A stretch of DNA of 10,996 nucleotides from CALNBC01 sp050945915 (GCA_050945915.1 JBMNTV010000061.1:1-10996); one strand, 5' to 3'; shown: positions 1 through 8,118, counted from the first letter of the stretch. Numbers and translations: made by a program. The notes: generated by a model from the sequence alone, not told the origin.

Positions 1-51
1 CCACACACGTTGGTTCGACCATGTAGAGCATACCGATGCGAGGTGGCAAAG

Positions 52-738
52 ATGCAGAATCCCGACGCATACAACGCCAACAAACACATCCTGCCCCCCT
101 TGGCTTTCGTCTCCTGTGGAAGGGATGCGCTCCCGACGGTATTCTTTGCGGCGGAAACGCCCAGCGGGAGTTTTTACTTTCAGAAGGACCGCATTGGAGT
201 GGAAATCACTTCGCGAGACCAAAAGGCTGCTGCAAAAACGCGCATTGTCCTGGAACTTTCATTTTCCGGCGCAAGGGAAGACGTCGCCATCAAAGGAGAA
301 GGGGAGCATCGCGGAACGCTCAACTACGTCATCGGGGGCAACGCACCAAAATGGCGCCCCGACCTGTTGATCTACGAGAAACTGAAATACGAAGGGATCT
401 GGGACGGCGTCGATCTTGAACTCTTTGGGGATACTTGCGGCCTCAAGTTCAACTGGATGCTGAAAAAGGCGGATGCTGTGCGCTTGATCCGGCTCCATTG
501 GGAAGGGATCGATGGAATTTCTTTAAGCGAAGAGGGGAGCCTGCTGATTCGCCACTCTCTGGTCGTGTTGGCGGATACCGCCCCCACCGCCTGGCAGACC
601 ATTCGGGGAAGGAAGCAAAAAGTGGGCTGCGCCTATTGCCTGTTGGGGGAGAGGGACTTTGGATTTGCCCTGTTTGGCGACTTCGACCCAGACTTGCCGC
701 TGATCATCGACCCGGTGATTCCCTGCTTGGCCCTTTAG
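52..738 (+). CDS. Orphan DUF7948-type (SBBP-protein N-terminal) domain protein
   Basis: A 228-residue protein of unknown function. It reads like the DUF7948 domain found at the N-terminus of SBBP (beta-propeller repeat) proteins. The pattern runs: an early F..C/N.G segment followed by VFFAAE, a central GTLNYVIGG then APKW.PDL, a YEKLKYEGIWDGVDLELFG stretch, a DGISLSEEGSLLI strand, a TAPTAWQ motif, and a closing PLIIDPV. In family members PLxIDPV leads into repeat propellers; here a TAG stop follows six residues later, and all three forward frames are closed by about 780. No signal peptide or membrane segment is visible. The ATG at 52 is preferred because GAGGTGG lies 5-6 nt upstream; a TTG at 10 is in frame but has no visible ribosome site. 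It may be a free-standing domain or the remnant of a longer gene. The family assignment is by eye and fairly good; the function is unknown. Confidence 0.7.
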   Translation: MQNPDAYNANKHILPPLAFVSCGRDALPTVFFAAETPSGSFYFQKDRIGVEITSRDQKAAAKTRIVLELSFSGAREDVAIKGEGEHRGTLNYVIGGNAPKWRPDLLIYEKLKYEGIWDGVDLELFGDTCGLKFNWMLKKADAVRLIRLHWEGIDGISLSEEGSLLIRHSLVVLADTAPTAWQTIRGRKQKVGCAYCLLGERDFGFALFGDFDPDLPLIIDPVIPCLAL

Positions 739-910
739 GCGGCAAGCCCTTAGGGTTTACGTTTGCCTCGCGGCGATGAACAGGGCATAACCCCATGGCG
801 AGTAGGTGGGACGAGCCCCGAAAACCGCCTGAACTTGTCAGTACCCGCACGAACCATTCATGAAAAACCACTCCGAATTTGAAAAGACCATTTGAATAGG
901 CGGGAATTCA

Positions 911-945
911 AAGGCGGGAATGCCGGATTGCAGCATTCCCGCCTT
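911..945. terminator. Perfect 13-bp hairpin, likely bidirectional terminator
   Basis: AAGGCGGGAATGC (911-923) and GCATTCCCGCCTT (933-945) are exact reverse complements around a 9-nt loop. The hairpin lies between two convergent genes and could end transcription from both. The T-runs are short on either strand (CCTTTGAATT on the minus strand, CCTTGGTTAATT on the plus), so termination efficiency is uncertain. Confidence 0.5.
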
Positions 946-960
946 GGTTAATTGTTCTGC

Positions 961-997
961 GGTACCGGAAAACGAGGAGGACGGTACCGGTTTTCCG
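961..997. repeat. GGTACCGG direct repeat within a hairpin
   Basis: GGTACCGG occurs at 961-968 and 983-990. CGGAAAAC (966-973) is the reverse complement of GTTTTCCG (990-997), giving an 8-bp stem, and the two self-complementary GGTACC cores could pair instead. It lies 24 nt past the EAL gene's repaired stop codon, so it would be the first structure in that transcript's 3' end. Function is inferred from position only. Confidence 0.35.
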
Positions 998-1021
998 CGC
1001 CATTAACTCGTATTTGCCGGA

Positions 1022-3540
1022 TCAGGCATCCAGCAGTTGATAGTCGTCCTCTACGCACGAGTACTTTCTGAGCAGTTCAATCGCCGCTTCTTCATCGAGG
1101 GGTCTGCCCACCAGATAGCCCTGGATCTTGTCGCATCCGTTGGCGAGCAAATACTCTTTTTGCGCTTCATATTCCACCCCTTCGGCAATGGTGCAGTGCC
1201 CAGCCTGTGGGACATGGAAATAATATCGCCGGTGATGGCACGGTCAGGTCCGGTTTCCAGCAGCTTGTCGATAAAGTGTTTGTCGATCTTGATGCTGTTT
1301 ACATTCAATTCTTTGACTCTGGCCAGCGAAGAATATCCTGTTCCAAAGTCGTCAATCGCGACGTGAAGCCCCGCGTCTTTCAGTTCGCCGATTACCTTGT
1401 TCAGCAGATTATAATCGGACGAAAACACCGATTCGGTGATTTCGATGCCAATGTTTGCGGGGTTGACACCCATCTTTTTCATCAAACTAAACAGCGTGTT
1501 TGTAAAATCCGGCGCCAACAGCTGAATCGCGGATACATTCACAGACACGGTCATGGAATGATACCCGAGTCCGATGAGTTTTTTCACAAAGCGAAAAGCG
1601 TCCACAAAGGCCTTTTCTCCAAGGGGGATGATGAGTTTGGTTTCCTCCGCAATCGGGATAAACTCAAGGGGTGAGACCAGCCCCAGTTTTTCGGTCTGCA
1701 ATCTCGCCAGGGCTTCGAAGCCGCAAATGCGGTCTGTTTTCAAATCCAAAATGGGTTGGTACCGCAGGAAATACTCCCCGCTCGTCTTCTCTACGGCGAT
1801 TCTGGAAAGCTCTTGCCGGATGTCCCCCTCCCGGACGATCAAGGCCTCCAGCTCTTCGTCATAAAAACTGGCCTTAAAATCGTGATCAAAGATATTGACA
1901 GACCGTTCCGATGCGATCAAAAGCTTTTTGAGCAGCACGTCAATGCCCAAATGCTGATACTGATCGATTTCCAGAATGCCCATTCCGCCGCCCAGCCTGT
2001 CTGTCACAAACAGCTTGACCAGGGTGGCCGCAATCTCTTCGCTGAATTCAATCAACTCGCTTCTGTCCTTATAATTCTTCACATAGAACACAAAACGGCT
2101 CTCGTAGGAGTTGTACAGCATGCGGTCTTCCCGTGAGAACTTGCGCAGCGCTTCGACTGCCTTTTTGATCAGATTCATCGTGTAGTTGAATCCGTAATTC
2201 ACGGTAATCGTAAAAAACGGGCTCAAATTGATGCCGATGAGCGCTCGTTTTGGAGGATTCTTGCTTCTTGCGTCTTGTTTAAGGGCGCGCTCCAGGGATT
2301 CCCGGTTGTAAAGGCCGGTCCAGCGGTCGTGCTCGTTGATATATCTCAGATGGTTTTCCATTGCTTTTCTCTCGGAGATATCCAAAACGAGCCCTTCCAA
2401 AGCCTCGACTTCCCCCGCGTCGTTGTAGACGGCCTGTCCCATCTCCAGCACCCATTTTTGCTCGCCGCTGGCCGTGGTGATTTCATACTCATATTTGAAG
2501 GGGAGATTGTCCTTAATGATGCGCTCCCATTCATTCCACAGCAGTTCGCGATACTCGGGGGTGATGAGATCATTATAGGAAAGGTCTCTGTTGTATAACA
2601 GGCTTTCCGGCGAATAACCGGTCAGCTTATAGCAGCCCTCCGACACAAACTGCATGGTCCATTCGCGGTCATAATTGCACCTGTAAGCCATTCCGGGAAA
2701 GGATGACAGCAGAACGGATTTGCTCCGCTCGCTTTCACTCAGGCTCTGCTCCAGCAATTTTTGCTCTGTGATATCATGCGCCAGACAGATTCTGGTATCT
2801 CTATGGTGATTGGAAACCGGCAAAGAGGCCACAAGCATATTCACCCAGGTGATGGAACCGTCCGGTTTGACATATCTTTTTTGAATCCAATAACTATTGA
2901 TTTCCCCGGCTTCGAGCTTTTTATAATACTCCATGCTCTTTTCAACGTCATCGGGGTGAGTGATGGCTTCCCATCCCAATGTGATGATTTCATCTTTGGT
3001 GCGCCCGCAGATCTGTTCGAAAACCGGGTTGATGCTCACCAAATTGCAGCGGTCGGCAGAGGAAAAGACCTCGCTGCTGTGCGTAATGACAATGCCGATG
3101 GGAGCCTGCTGGAAAATCGTTTCAAAGGTTATGCCCTGATCGTGCAGCTTGGTTTCGTAAAGCCGCTGGATCCGGATCAGCTTCAGATGAATATCCGTCC
3201 TGACCCTGAGGGAATGCAGATGCAGCGGTTTTCGGATATAGTCCACCGCGCCAAGCTGCAGGCCCCTGATCTCATTTTCCAGTTCATCATCATTGGTCAA
3301 AATGATGGTGCGCAAATGTCGGTAATGGTCGGTGGTCCGCAGAATATGAAGGACTTCAAAGCCGTCCATATTCGGCATATACAAATCCAGGATGATCAAA
3401 TCCAGATCAGGGTTTTCATCGATGATGCGCAGCGCTTCCTGCCCATCGCCAGCCAGCAGGACATTGTAATCAGAAAGTATGCTCGCGATGATTTTCTGAT
3501 CGGTTGCCGAATCGTCGACGACCAAAATCTTTGCAGACAT
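1022..3540 (-). CDS. REC-PAS-PAS-GGDEF-EAL response regulator, frameshifted in the EAL domain
   Basis: A cytoplasmic c-di-GMP-type output protein. REC (about 3-120) has the acidic pair D9/D10, phospho-acceptor D52 in LDLYMPNMDG, T82 and K104. Two PAS domains (about 136-260 and 272-395) follow; the second ends in LDISERK. The GGDEF domain (about 396-560) keeps HDRWTGLYNR, but SYESRF replaces the GGDEF signature, so cyclase activity is unlikely. EAL (about 580 onward) has E609 in FEAL, N668, E700 in EITES, D730/D731 in DDFGTGYSSL and K751 in KID. One base seems to be missing near 1198: as read, the frame leaves the family after G781 and stops at 1051. Adding one base restores IAEGVEYE, IQGYLVGRP and a stop at 1022 (839 aa). 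Start: AAGGAGG lies 7 nt before the ATG. It is the second gene after the hybrid kinase (25-nt gap) and probably its partner. The frameshift is a sequencing error or a real mutation that would remove catalytic motifs. Confidence 0.87.
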
Positions 3541-3565
3541 GTATGTTCCTCCTTCAAATTCTGCA

Positions 3566-6499
3566 TCAAAGGTTTTGATACTCAGAGATTTTTTCGAGCA
3601 ACCTTTTCAGTGTGCAGGCAATATCCTCGTGTAACCGGGTAATTTCCTCTTCGTTTTGGGCATCCAACGCCTGTTGCAGTTTGCTTGAAAGGGCATACAG
3701 TGAATGGGCGCCGATGCTTCCGGAACTGCTTTTCACCTTGTGGATGAGTTGCGCGGCGTCTGCGTAGCGCTTTTCGTCCATCGCGCGGGATAGCTTGTCC
3801 AGCGTGTCTTGATTCTCGGTGTAATACCGTTGGAGTACCTCTTGATAGATATCGGCATTTCCGCCCATGTTTCTTAGGCCGGCAGACGTATCCAGCACGG
3901 AATTCTTATAACTGTTCTGCGTTTTTGTAAGAATCTCCCTGACCATTGTGAGAAACTGGTCGGGCTCAAAGGGTTTGCTGATATAATGATAAATTCCGCT
4001 TTTTGCACACTGCTCCTGAACCCCCAAAACCACATCGGCGGTCATGGCGACGATGGGGACGGAAGAAGACATCTTTCGAATTTCTGCCGCTGCCTCATAC
4101 CCGTTCATCACGGGCATGTGCAGATCCATCAGAATCAGGGAAATCTGGTCTTGATGCTTGGCATAGAGCTCCACCGCCTCTTTGCCGTCGGAAGCCAGGA
4201 TCGATGGGACGCCGATGAGCTCCAGCAGGGATTCCGCGATGAGCTGATTCGTTTTATTGTCCTCCACCACCAGCACGGTGCAAGGTCGATCCACCTTTTC
4301 GAGGCATAACGGCTCGCTGACGGGCGGCTCCATCGCGGACACCGATTTCAAATCGAACAGATCCAATATCCCGTTCAAGAGGATGGAGGGGATGATGGGC
4401 TTGCAGATGCCAATGTCTATCCCGTAATCATTGAGCCTGTCAAACAGATCCTCACGCAGCATCGGCAACAGCATGATCACTTTTGGCTTGTTGGCGATGT
4501 TGCTGTTTTTCTGAATGGATGATACGAACTCAAAACCGCCCTCCGCAGGGGTTTCATAATCCACGATGAGCAGATTGAAAGGAGTGGCATGCCTTACGTT
4601 GGCGGACTCCAGCATGCTCAGCGCGCTGGCCTGCGAGGTGGTGAGTTCGCAGTGGATGCCGAAGGCGCTGAGATAGCTCTCGATCAGGTGCATGTTTGCG
4701 CCGGCTTTTTCCAGAACAAGGGTCCTGATCTTTTTCAAATGATCTTTGGACAATGCCTTGAAGTATACGTCCTCTTTTTCCTTGTCCACCGTTAAGGACA
4801 GGTGAACGATAAAAGTCGATCCTTCGCCGGGGGTGCTGAAGACCTGTATGGTGCCGCCCATCATATCCAGCAGGTTTTTCACGATGGACAGGCCCAGCCC
4901 GGTCCCTCCGAAACGCCGGGTGATGCTGCTGTCCCCCTGTGTGAATGGGGTGAACAGCTTATTCATTTGCGCTTCATCCATCCCGATGCCGGTGTCTTTG
5001 ACGGTAAACGACAGATGATAGTTGTCGTTTTCCTTGGCGATGAGCCGAATATCCAAGGACACTTCGCCCACGCTGGTGAATTTTGCCGCGTTGTTCAAGA
5101 TGTTCAGCAGGATTTGCTCGATGCGCTTGGCGTCCCCGATAAACCAGTTGGGAATCAGAGGGTCTTTCGAAAGTTTAAAGCCGATGCCCTGTTCTTCAAT
5201 TTTGTAGGACACGATGGTGACGACATTCTGGATCACTTGATCCATATTAAAGGAAGCGGTTTCCAGCTCCATCTTTCCGGCTGTAATCTTTGAGTATTCC
5301 AGAATGTCGTTGATGATGCTCAGCATGTTCGAGGAGGCCTGGGTGATTCTGTCGGCATACATTCTTTGTGTGACCGTGCAGCCGGTCTTTTTCAGCAGGT
5401 AGGCCATCCCGGTAATGGCGTTCAGGGGCGTGCGAATTTCGTGGGACATCCGCGCCATAAAGCTGGATTTGGACTCATTTGCCCGGTCGGCTTCCTGTTT
5501 TGCTTTTTCCAGCTCCAGCTGAATCTGTTTCCTTTGAAGGATTTCTTTTTTTAGCCGGGCGATCCAGAAGAAAGAGACCCCCGATACCACGGCGATAAAC
5601 GCACCGGCGGTCACGAGAATGCCGATGATCGGACCGTAGTCGGTTTCCGTTTGAAGGTCGATCCACTTGTGGTGAATCTCCTGCTTTTCCAGGTCTGTGA
5701 TCGCTCGTATGGCCTTGTTGATGATGCTGACGAGCTCAGGCCAGTCCTTTCGAACGGCAAAATGCAGGGCTTGCGCTTTATCGGCTTCAAACGACACGGT
5801 TCGGAGGTTCGTCAGAGCGTTTGATCGGATCAGATAATTGACGACGGCAAGATTCCCCACAAATGCTTCTTCCGAGCCGGTGGCTACCGCGGTCAGTGCG
5901 GCTTCGGCGGAGTCATACACGCTGAGGCCGATCCGCGGGTAGGACAATAAATAGCTGTGGTGCGAACTGTTTCTTTGCACAGCCACGGTCATGCCATCCA
6001 GATTGTTCATTCCGGAAATGCTGGTATTGGTATCTCGGGTCACGATGACCCTTTTAAAGGAGTAATACGGTTCAGAAAAGAGGAAGTGTTTTTCCCGTTC
6101 GCTGGTTTTGCCGATGGCAGGAAGGGCATCAAGATCCCCTGACAGTGCCATGTCGTAGGCTTCCGGCCAGGTCACCCTTGCAACTTCAAATTGCAGACCG
6201 GTCTTTTCGCCGATTAAAGCGAGATAGTCCGCCGCGATTCCCTTGTATTCGCCGTGGGCGTCGATGAATTCAAAGGGCGCAAACTCCGGGTCGACACCCA
6301 GGCGGATCACCGGATGCTCTTCGATGAAGATTTGCTCGTCCTCGGTCCAGTGGATGCTGTGTTCCGCGGCAAGGCAAAGAGAGGATGCAGTTGCTGCCAG
6401 AATGATAACTGAACTCGCAATCAGGCGGCAGATTTTCGATGCGCGGGCGGAGAAGACCAGCCCGTCACTTCCTTTGGTCCTTCTGTTGATAGTGATCAT
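3566..6499 (-). CDS. BvgS-like hybrid sensor histidine kinase with periplasmic-type solute-binding domain
   Basis: A 977-residue membrane sensor kinase that would pass phosphate along a His-Asp-His relay. In order: signal peptide (about 1-45, ending CLAA/EH); SBP_bac_3 domain (about 61-283; VIRLGVDPEFAPFEF, SEPYY), an outward-facing amino-acid-like ligand sensor; TM helix (about 290-312); coiled linker; HisKA with H353 in SHEIRTPLNAI; HATPase with N box (ILNNAAKF), DTGIGM and GGTGLGLSI; a first receiver (about 592-715) that keeps D647 but lacks the N-terminal acidic pair; a complete second receiver (about 741-857: E746/D747, phospho-acceptor D792, T820, K842); and an Hpt domain (about 868-960) with H920 in IHKVKSSSGSIGA. 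There is no PAS domain between TM and HisKA. The start at 6499 is preferred because AAGAGGTG precedes this ATG and the signal peptide follows; the frame stays open 25 codons further, to 6574. It is first in an apparent operon with the REC-GGDEF-EAL gene. Confidence 0.92.
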   Translation of the reverse strand: MITINRRTKGSDGLVFSARASKICRLIASSVIILAATASSLCLAAEHSIHWTEDEQIFIEEHPVIRLGVDPEFAPFEFIDAHGEYKGIAADYLALIGEKTGLQFEVARVTWPEAYDMALSGDLDALPAIGKTSEREKHFLFSEPYYSFKRVIVTRDTNTSISGMNNLDGMTVAVQRNSSHHSYLLSYPRIGLSVYDSAEAALTAVATGSEEAFVGNLAVVNYLIRSNALTNLRTVSFEADKAQALHFAVRKDWPELVSIINKAIRAITDLEKQEIHHKWIDLQTETDYGPIIGILVTAGAFIAVVSGVSFFWIARLKKEILQRKQIQLELEKAKQEADRANESKSSFMARMSHEIRTPLNAITGMAYLLKKTGCTVTQRMYADRITQASSNMLSIINDILEYSKITAGKMELETASFNMDQVIQNVVTIVSYKIEEQGIGFKLSKDPLIPNWFIGDAKRIEQILLNILNNAAKFTSVGEVSLDIRLIAKENDNYHLSFTVKDTGIGMDEAQMNKLFTPFTQGDSSITRRFGGTGLGLSIVKNLLDMMGGTIQVFSTPGEGSTFIVHLSLTVDKEKEDVYFKALSKDHLKKIRTLVLEKAGANMHLIESYLSAFGIHCELTTSQASALSMLESANVRHATPFNLLIVDYETPAEGGFEFVSSIQKNSNIANKPKVIMLLPMLREDLFDRLNDYGIDIGICKPIIPSILLNGILDLFDLKSVSAMEPPVSEPLCLEKVDRPCTVLVVEDNKTNQLIAESLLELIGVPSILASDGKEAVELYAKHQDQISLILMDLHMPVMNGYEAAAEIRKMSSSVPIVAMTADVVLGVQEQCAKSGIYHYISKPFEPDQFLTMVREILTKTQNSYKNSVLDTSAGLRNMGGNADIYQEVLQRYYTENQDTLDKLSRAMDEKRYADAAQLIHKVKSSSGSIGAHSLYALSSKLQQALDAQNEEEITRLHEDIACTLKRLLEKISEYQNL

Positions 6500-6692
6500 T
6501 GCAGCACCTCTTTTCTTTTGCGGAGCAAGCTGATGTCCGACAGGGGTGAATCGGCCTTCAGAACAAGGTGTCATGCAGAAAAATCAAATGATTGGCTGTT
6601 GTCCCTTTCATTCCCGCCGATCAGAACGAAACACCAATACCAATGATCTTCGTCGCGGGCAAGGGTGACGTGTTGACGATGGCGGGCAAGCT

Positions 6693-6908
6693 TCAGTTGC
6701 CGTCCTCGTCCAGCGTCATTTCCATAATGTCGCCAACGTCACACTTCAGAGCTGTGCATATCTTTGCGAGGATGCCGGTGCTGACATTTTCGTTTTTTCC
6801 TAACTTTGCAAGCGTCGTGGTGCTAATACCTGTTGCTGCCCTCAGGTCCTTCTTTTTCATGTTTTTGTCGATCAGAAGTTTCCAGAGCTTGTTAAAGCTC
6901 ACCGTCAT
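6693..6908 (-). CDS. Small XRE-family (Cro/C1-type HTH) transcriptional regulator
   Basis: A 71-residue DNA-binding protein that is essentially one helix-turn-helix domain. The order FNKLWKLLIDKNM-KKKDLRAATGIS-TTTLAKLGKN-VSTGILAKICTALKCDVGDIMEM matches the compact XRE/HTH_26-type fold: helix 2 is DLRAATG, the recognition helix is STTTLAKLGK, and the ending CDVGDI is typical. The acidic tail DEDGN is short and there is no effector domain. The start at 6908 is chosen because GAGG lies 7 nt upstream and all homology begins there; the frame remains open to 7022, but that extension overlaps the likely promoter. The hybrid-kinase gene starts 193 nt downstream on the same strand, so co-transcription is possible but not shown. 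A pair of palindromes beside its own -10 box suggests autoregulation. Its targets are unknown. Confidence 0.85.
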   Translation of the reverse strand: MTVSFNKLWKLLIDKNMKKKDLRAATGISTTTLAKLGKNENVSTGILAKICTALKCDVGDIMEMTLDEDGN

Positions 6909-6937
6909 AGGGATACCTCGCTTTCGTGGAACACATA

Positions 6938-6960
6938 CATAATTTATGCTAAGTATAACA
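6938..6960 (-). promoter_or_regulatory. Extended -10 promoter and possible operator of the XRE gene
   Basis: Read on the minus strand, TGTTATACT (6952-6960) is an extended -10 element (TGn plus TATACT), about 44 nt upstream of the XRE start codon. No convincing -35 hexamer is seen, which is compatible with an extended -10. Just downstream is the palindrome CATAA-A-TTATG (6938-6948), overlapping an imperfect TTAT...ATAA dyad that includes the -10. That is where an autorepressor would bind. The operator role is inferred. Confidence 0.45.
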
Positions 6961-7082
6961 CGAGCCTGTCGAACAGCACAGTATTTTGTTTGATATTGAA
7001 GAAAAATAATGCGGAATGTCAAATTTCTATCGTGGATAAAGCTGACAAGAGTATGTGCGATTTGCGTTCCCGCATCCCGCCT

Positions 7083-7117
7083 TGTGATATTCCGAGTTCA
7101 ATGATATGATAATATCA
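7083..7117 (+). promoter_or_regulatory. Possible second merR promoter with 6-bp palindrome
   Basis: TTGTGA (7083-7088) and TATGAT (7105-7110) are separated by 16 bp and match sigma-70/sigma-A hexamers at 4/6 and 5/6. The -10 overlaps the dyad TGATAT-GATA-ATATCA (7102-7117). It could supply basal, MerR-independent transcription of the downstream regulator. It is weakly supported, because AT-rich intergenic DNA gives such matches by chance. Confidence 0.25.
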
Positions 7118-7138
7118 AGTCATTTCATTTACGAATTG

Positions 7139-7169
7139 TAAACAATGGTGTAACACCAGAGTTTATGTG
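7139..7169 (+). promoter_or_regulatory. MerR-type promoter/operator in front of the merR gene
   Basis: TAAACA (7139-7144) and TATGTG (7164-7169) are weak -35/-10 boxes separated by 19 bp, the long spacer characteristic of MerR-family promoters. Inside the spacer lies a perfect dyad, TGGTGT-A-ACACCA (7146-7158). The 15-mer ACAATGGTGTAACAC (7142-7156) recurs in the same position in the flavoprotein promoter, 942 bp downstream. The arrangement suggests autoregulation by the MerR protein encoded from 7186. Confidence 0.6.
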
Positions 7170-7185
7170 AAAAGGTAACAGATAA

Positions 7186-8001
7186 ATGTTTTATAAGATT
7201 GGCGAATTTTCCCGTTACTCCGGGGTCAGCATCGATACCCTGCGCCACTACGAGCGCTGCGGCCTGCTCTGCCCGAAAATTGACAGTGCCAACGGTTACC
7301 GTCTGTATACCGATGGCGATTTCATCACGCTCATGAACATCCGGCAGCAGCGCGGCATGGGGATTCCCCTTTCGGAGATTGCTGAGTTTCAGGAGGGGCA
7401 TTCCCTGGATGACCAGCTCACGCGCTACGAACAGCAGATCAGCCTGCTGGATGAAAAGATCCAGCACCTGCAGCTGCTGAAGCAGCGCTGCAGCGCGCGG
7501 CAGAACAGCATCCGATCGGTCAGGAACAACCTTGGAAAGATTGTTGAAGTGTACTGCAAGCCGGCTTATCACCTGTTCTTTGATTCACTGGAACACCTTC
7601 CATCCGAACAGGCCCGGGAACTGGTGAAAAAGTGGGTGGAGTGCATGCCCTTTGTCGGATACTTTGTTTCCGTGACGCCCCATGATCTCACCGACGGCCC
7701 TCTGAACCTTCAGTTGGGGCTGAGCGCGGAACTCCGTTACGTGGGGGAGTTTTCCCTGCCCATTCAAACACCGGTAAAAGCCATGATGGGCGGTCCCGGT
7801 CTGCAGTATACGATGGTGACGGAAGACCTCTTTTCCCTGACCATGGAGGATCTGCGCCCCGCGCTGGACTACGCGGCGGAAAGAAACTGCGTCGTCATCG
7901 ATGACGTATGCTTCGCGATCGACGCGATCGAATATCGGTCAGAACTTCCGCCCCTGTATTATGTGCAGATGCGCTTTCCCGTGCGGCCTTTCGGAGCATA
8001 G
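7186..8001 (+). CDS. MerR-family transcriptional regulator with C-terminal effector domain
   Basis: A 271-residue cytoplasmic regulator. Residues 1-70 form the MerR winged helix: FYKIGEFSRYSGVSIDTLRHYE is the recognition helix-turn-helix, GLLCP and NGYRLYTDGD form the wing, and GIPLSEIAEF closes the domain. Residues about 72-118 form the dimerising coiled coil (LTRYEQQISLLDEKIQHLQLL). Residues about 120-271 look like a small-molecule-binding domain of the BmrR/GyrI general type, judged by length and mixed strand pattern only; the ligand is not evident. It lacks the clustered metal-binding cysteines of metal-sensing MerR proteins; scattered cysteines (25, 29, 102, 124, 153, 235, 242) form no obvious metal motif. 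AAAGGT lies about 10 nt before the ATG. The same operator-like word occurs at its own promoter and at that of the next gene, which indicates local autoregulation and control of the flavoprotein. Confidence 0.9.
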   Translation: MFYKIGEFSRYSGVSIDTLRHYERCGLLCPKIDSANGYRLYTDGDFITLMNIRQQRGMGIPLSEIAEFQEGHSLDDQLTRYEQQISLLDEKIQHLQLLKQRCSARQNSIRSVRNNLGKIVEVYCKPAYHLFFDSLEHLPSEQARELVKKWVECMPFVGYFVSVTPHDLTDGPLNLQLGLSAELRYVGEFSLPIQTPVKAMMGGPGLQYTMVTEDLFSLTMEDLRPALDYAAERNCVVIDDVCFAIDAIEYRSELPPLYYVQMRFPVRPFGA

Positions 8002-8027
8002 GTTCCGGGGGCGGTTTTCCGGCATTT

Positions 8028-8062
8028 CAGGGCGTCGCAACAAAGCGGCGCCCTGCTTTTTT
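8028..8062 (+). terminator. Rho-independent terminator after merR
   Basis: CAGGGCGTCGC (8028-8038) pairs with GCGGCGCCCTG (8045-8055), giving 11 pairs with one T-G wobble, a 6-nt AACAAA loop and a following C plus T6 run (8057-8062). It begins 26 nt after the merR stop codon, so the flavoprotein gene is a separate transcription unit driven by its own promoter. Confidence 0.88.
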
Positions 8063-8080
8063 ATTCACAAAAACATGGGC

Positions 8081-8111
8081 TTGACAATGGTGTAACACAA
8101 CACAATACCAT
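8081..8111 (+). promoter_or_regulatory. MerR-type promoter of the flavoprotein gene
   Basis: A consensus -35 TTGACA (8081-8086) is separated by 19 bp from TACCAT (8106-8111). The over-long spacer is the signature of promoters that need a MerR-type activator to realign the two boxes. It contains ACAATGGTGTAACAC (8084-8098), identical to the word in the merR promoter, with dyad core GTGT-A-ACAC. The longer TGGTGTAACACAA has 5 of 6 arm pairs. Transcription would start near 8118. Confidence 0.7.
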
Positions 8112-8118
8112 GAAATTG

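Larger units (their letters stand above)
739..1021. other. Intergenic region between convergent genes
   Basis: This stretch separates the 3' end of the plus-strand DUF7948 gene from the 3' end of the minus-strand EAL gene, so mainly termination signals are expected. It holds a perfect 13-bp hairpin (911-945) and a second hairpin with a repeated GGTACCGG word (961-997). The word GGCGGGAAT also occurs twice (899-907 and 913-921). From 740 to 900 I see no coding frame of useful length, no tRNA and no riboswitch that I can name. Confidence 0.6.

Noticed and set aside
10..51. Upstream TTG start extending the DUF7948 protein by 14 codons
   Set aside because: No ribosome binding site is seen before it, while GAGGTGG is well placed for the ATG at 52.
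740..880. Possible structured RNA or riboswitch (GC-rich stretch with GGGACGAG and CCGAAAACCGCC words)
   Set aside because: I compared it mentally with cobalamin, SAM and c-di-GMP riboswitches, tmRNA and RNase P RNA and found no matching core; it also has no downstream gene on the plus strand.
2761..3642. A 293-codon plus-strand frame over the response-regulator gene
   Set aside because: It is antisense to a well-supported REC-PAS coding region and shows no domain or ribosome site of its own.
6500..6574. 25-codon N-terminal extension of the hybrid kinase
   Set aside because: The extension is not signal-like; the inner ATG has a ribosome site and directly precedes the signal peptide.
6653..6690. 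Direct repeat GCGGGCAAG near the XRE stop
   Set aside because: There are only two short copies without dyad or terminator structure, so chance is likely.
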